From Betaproteobacteria bacterium (lineage in GTDB: Bacteria > Pseudomonadota > Gammaproteobacteria > Burkholderiales > Burkholderiaceae), in the NCBI GenBank assembly GCA_015654605.1, contig JAATGO010000344.1, positions 1-7,352 on the forward strand: DNA of 7,352 nucleotides, in the 5' to 3' direction. The number at the start of each line of letters is the position of its first letter. Positions within the stretch are counted from its first letter, which is position 1. Under the pieces are notes generated by a model. The model had not been told where the DNA came from. It searched no databases and worked only from the letters and a program-made list of their open reading frames with translations. Positions 6,595-7,352 of the stretch are shown here, in pieces. The translations under genes and the position numbers were made by a program.

Positions 6595-7352
6595 TCAACG
6601 TTCTCCTTCTTGCGCATTCCATCTTAAAAAATAATGCTGCGCAAATCGCACTAGTGTAGACGTGAAATAGCCAACAATGCCAAGAGTAATCATTCCTATG
6701 AAGATAGTGGGGTACGTGGCAAGAGAGTACCCAGTATTAATCACATAACCAAGTCCATATTCACCTGATACCATTTCGGCAGCAACTAAAGAAAACCAGG
6801 CAACGCCAATAGACACTTGCAAACCTCCTAAAATAGAGGGCATTGATCCTGGAATGATCACATGAAAGATCAATGTTCTTTGATCAGCTCCTAAGCAACG
6901 TGCTGCACGAATGAGAGAGGGATCGATGGATTGGACCCCAATCATGCTATTAAGTGTTGTTGCAAAAAAAGAGGCTAAGAAAGTCAAGAAAATAACGGGG
7001 GTTTCTGTTCCGTGAAACATCAAAATGGCAATCGGAACCCATGCGAGAGGAGGTATTGGTCGTACTATTTCAAACAAAGGAAAGAGGTAATCATGAGCTT
7101 TAGGCGACCATCCAAGCAATAAACCGAGTGGAACTCCTAGTAGGGTGGCTAATAGGAAAGCTATCCCAACACGATACAAGCTATGCAAGATATGAAGATA
7201 ATAATCGGGAGTATATAGCGATAACCCGTAAACAGGGTTACGACTAAAAAACTCCCGGAATACATCTATTACTCTTGGGAGATTTTTAAATCTCGGTAAT
7301 TGAAAATAATCAACAGTTAAATACCAAATCAGAAAAGCAATAAAAAAACCAA
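6595..7352 (-). CDS. NitT/TauT-family ABC transporter permease (permease 1; 5' end beyond window)
   Basis: The frame stays open from the stop at 6595 to the right edge, giving about 252 residues with the N-terminus missing. The segment near the edge starts GFFIAFLIWY, the end of a first membrane helix, and continues into a periplasmic-side stretch (DYFQLPRFKNLPRV...NPVYGLSLYTPDY) typical of these permeases. The gene therefore does not start at the internal TTG at 7188. The core carries LFPLFEIVRPIPP, shared with permease 2. The coupling loop reads RAARCLGADQRTLIFHVIIP. Further helices follow to the hydrophilic end RWNAQEGER. Its last codons hold the ribosome binding site of ATPase A. A periplasmic substrate-binding protein gene, needed for such importers, would be expected further upstream (to the right) or elsewhere. 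Family is sure; substrate unknown. Confidence 0.9.
   Translation of the reverse strand, partial: GFFIAFLIWYLTVDYFQLPRFKNLPRVIDVFREFFSRNPVYGLSLYTPDYYLHILHSLYRVGIAFLLATLLGVPLGLLLGWSPKAHDYLFPLFEIVRPIPPLAWVPIAILMFHGTETPVIFLTFLASFFATTLNSMIGVQSIDPSLIRAARCLGADQRTLIFHVIIPGSMPSILGGLQVSIGVAWFSLVAAEMVSGEYGLGYVINTGYSLATYPTIFIGMITLGIVGYFTSTLVRFAQHYFLRWNAQEGER
6603..6608 (-). promoter_or_regulatory. Ribosome binding site deciding the ATPase A start
   Basis: AAGGAG on the minus strand, within the final codons of permease 1, lies 9 bases before the ATG at 6593. It favours that start over the in-frame ATG at 6617, upstream of which no comparable site exists. Confidence 0.7.

Noticed and set aside
6595..7188. 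Permease 1 starting at the internal TTG at 7188
   Set aside because: The same frame stays open to the window edge and encodes recognisable permease sequence upstream, so the gene is cut by the window and does not start there.

Overview
The window reads almost entirely on the minus strand (genes run right to left) and carries two functional blocks separated by a non-coding scar. Gene content (a tricarballylate cluster, a LysR regulator, NitT/TauT-type ABC transporter genes, a TSUP/TauE-type exporter) and the remnant of a periplasmic-type molybdoenzyme point to a Gram-negative proteobacterium. A moderate-GC beta- or gammaproteobacterium is my best guess, but the genus cannot be fixed from this sequence alone.

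Left block (about 1-2850): tcuR - tcuA - tcuB, in that transcription order, the same order as the tcuRABC cluster of Salmonella. TcuR is a LysR-type regulator. TcuA is the FAD-dependent tricarballylate dehydrogenase. TcuB is the iron-sulfur membrane protein that re-oxidises the TcuA flavin, and it runs off the left edge, so a tcuC transporter would be expected just outside. tcuA and tcuB overlap by 14 bases. A 77-base gap with a good -10 box and strong ribosome binding site separates tcuR from tcuA.

Middle (2849-3131): a non-coding stretch holding a perfect 15-base palindrome, an 8-base tandem duplication and, on the opposite strand, a short open fragment of about 38 codons. That fragment looks like a piece of a BisC/TorA/DmsA-type molybdopterin S/N-oxide reductase. 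Base composition visibly drops to the right of it, so this looks like the junction of an old rearrangement or insertion.

Right block (3132-7352, continuing off the right edge): a tightly packed, translationally coupled operon in the order permease 1 (5' end missing) - ATPase A - permease 2 - ATPase B - TauE/TSUP exporter. Stop and start codons overlap or lie within 1-2 bases at each junction. The two permeases and two ATPases are paralogues of the NitT/TauT (nitrate/sulfonate/taurine) importer family. The ATPases have complementary defects: ATPase A has a degenerate signature motif and ATPase B lacks the H-loop histidine. In a heterodimer both defects would fall in the same composite ATP site, which predicts an asymmetric importer. 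ATPase B also carries a run of ten G residues near its 5' end, where gain or loss of one base would stop translation, so the end of the operon could be phase variable. The transported substrate is unknown; the exporter makes an organosulfonate/sulfite theme attractive but unproven.
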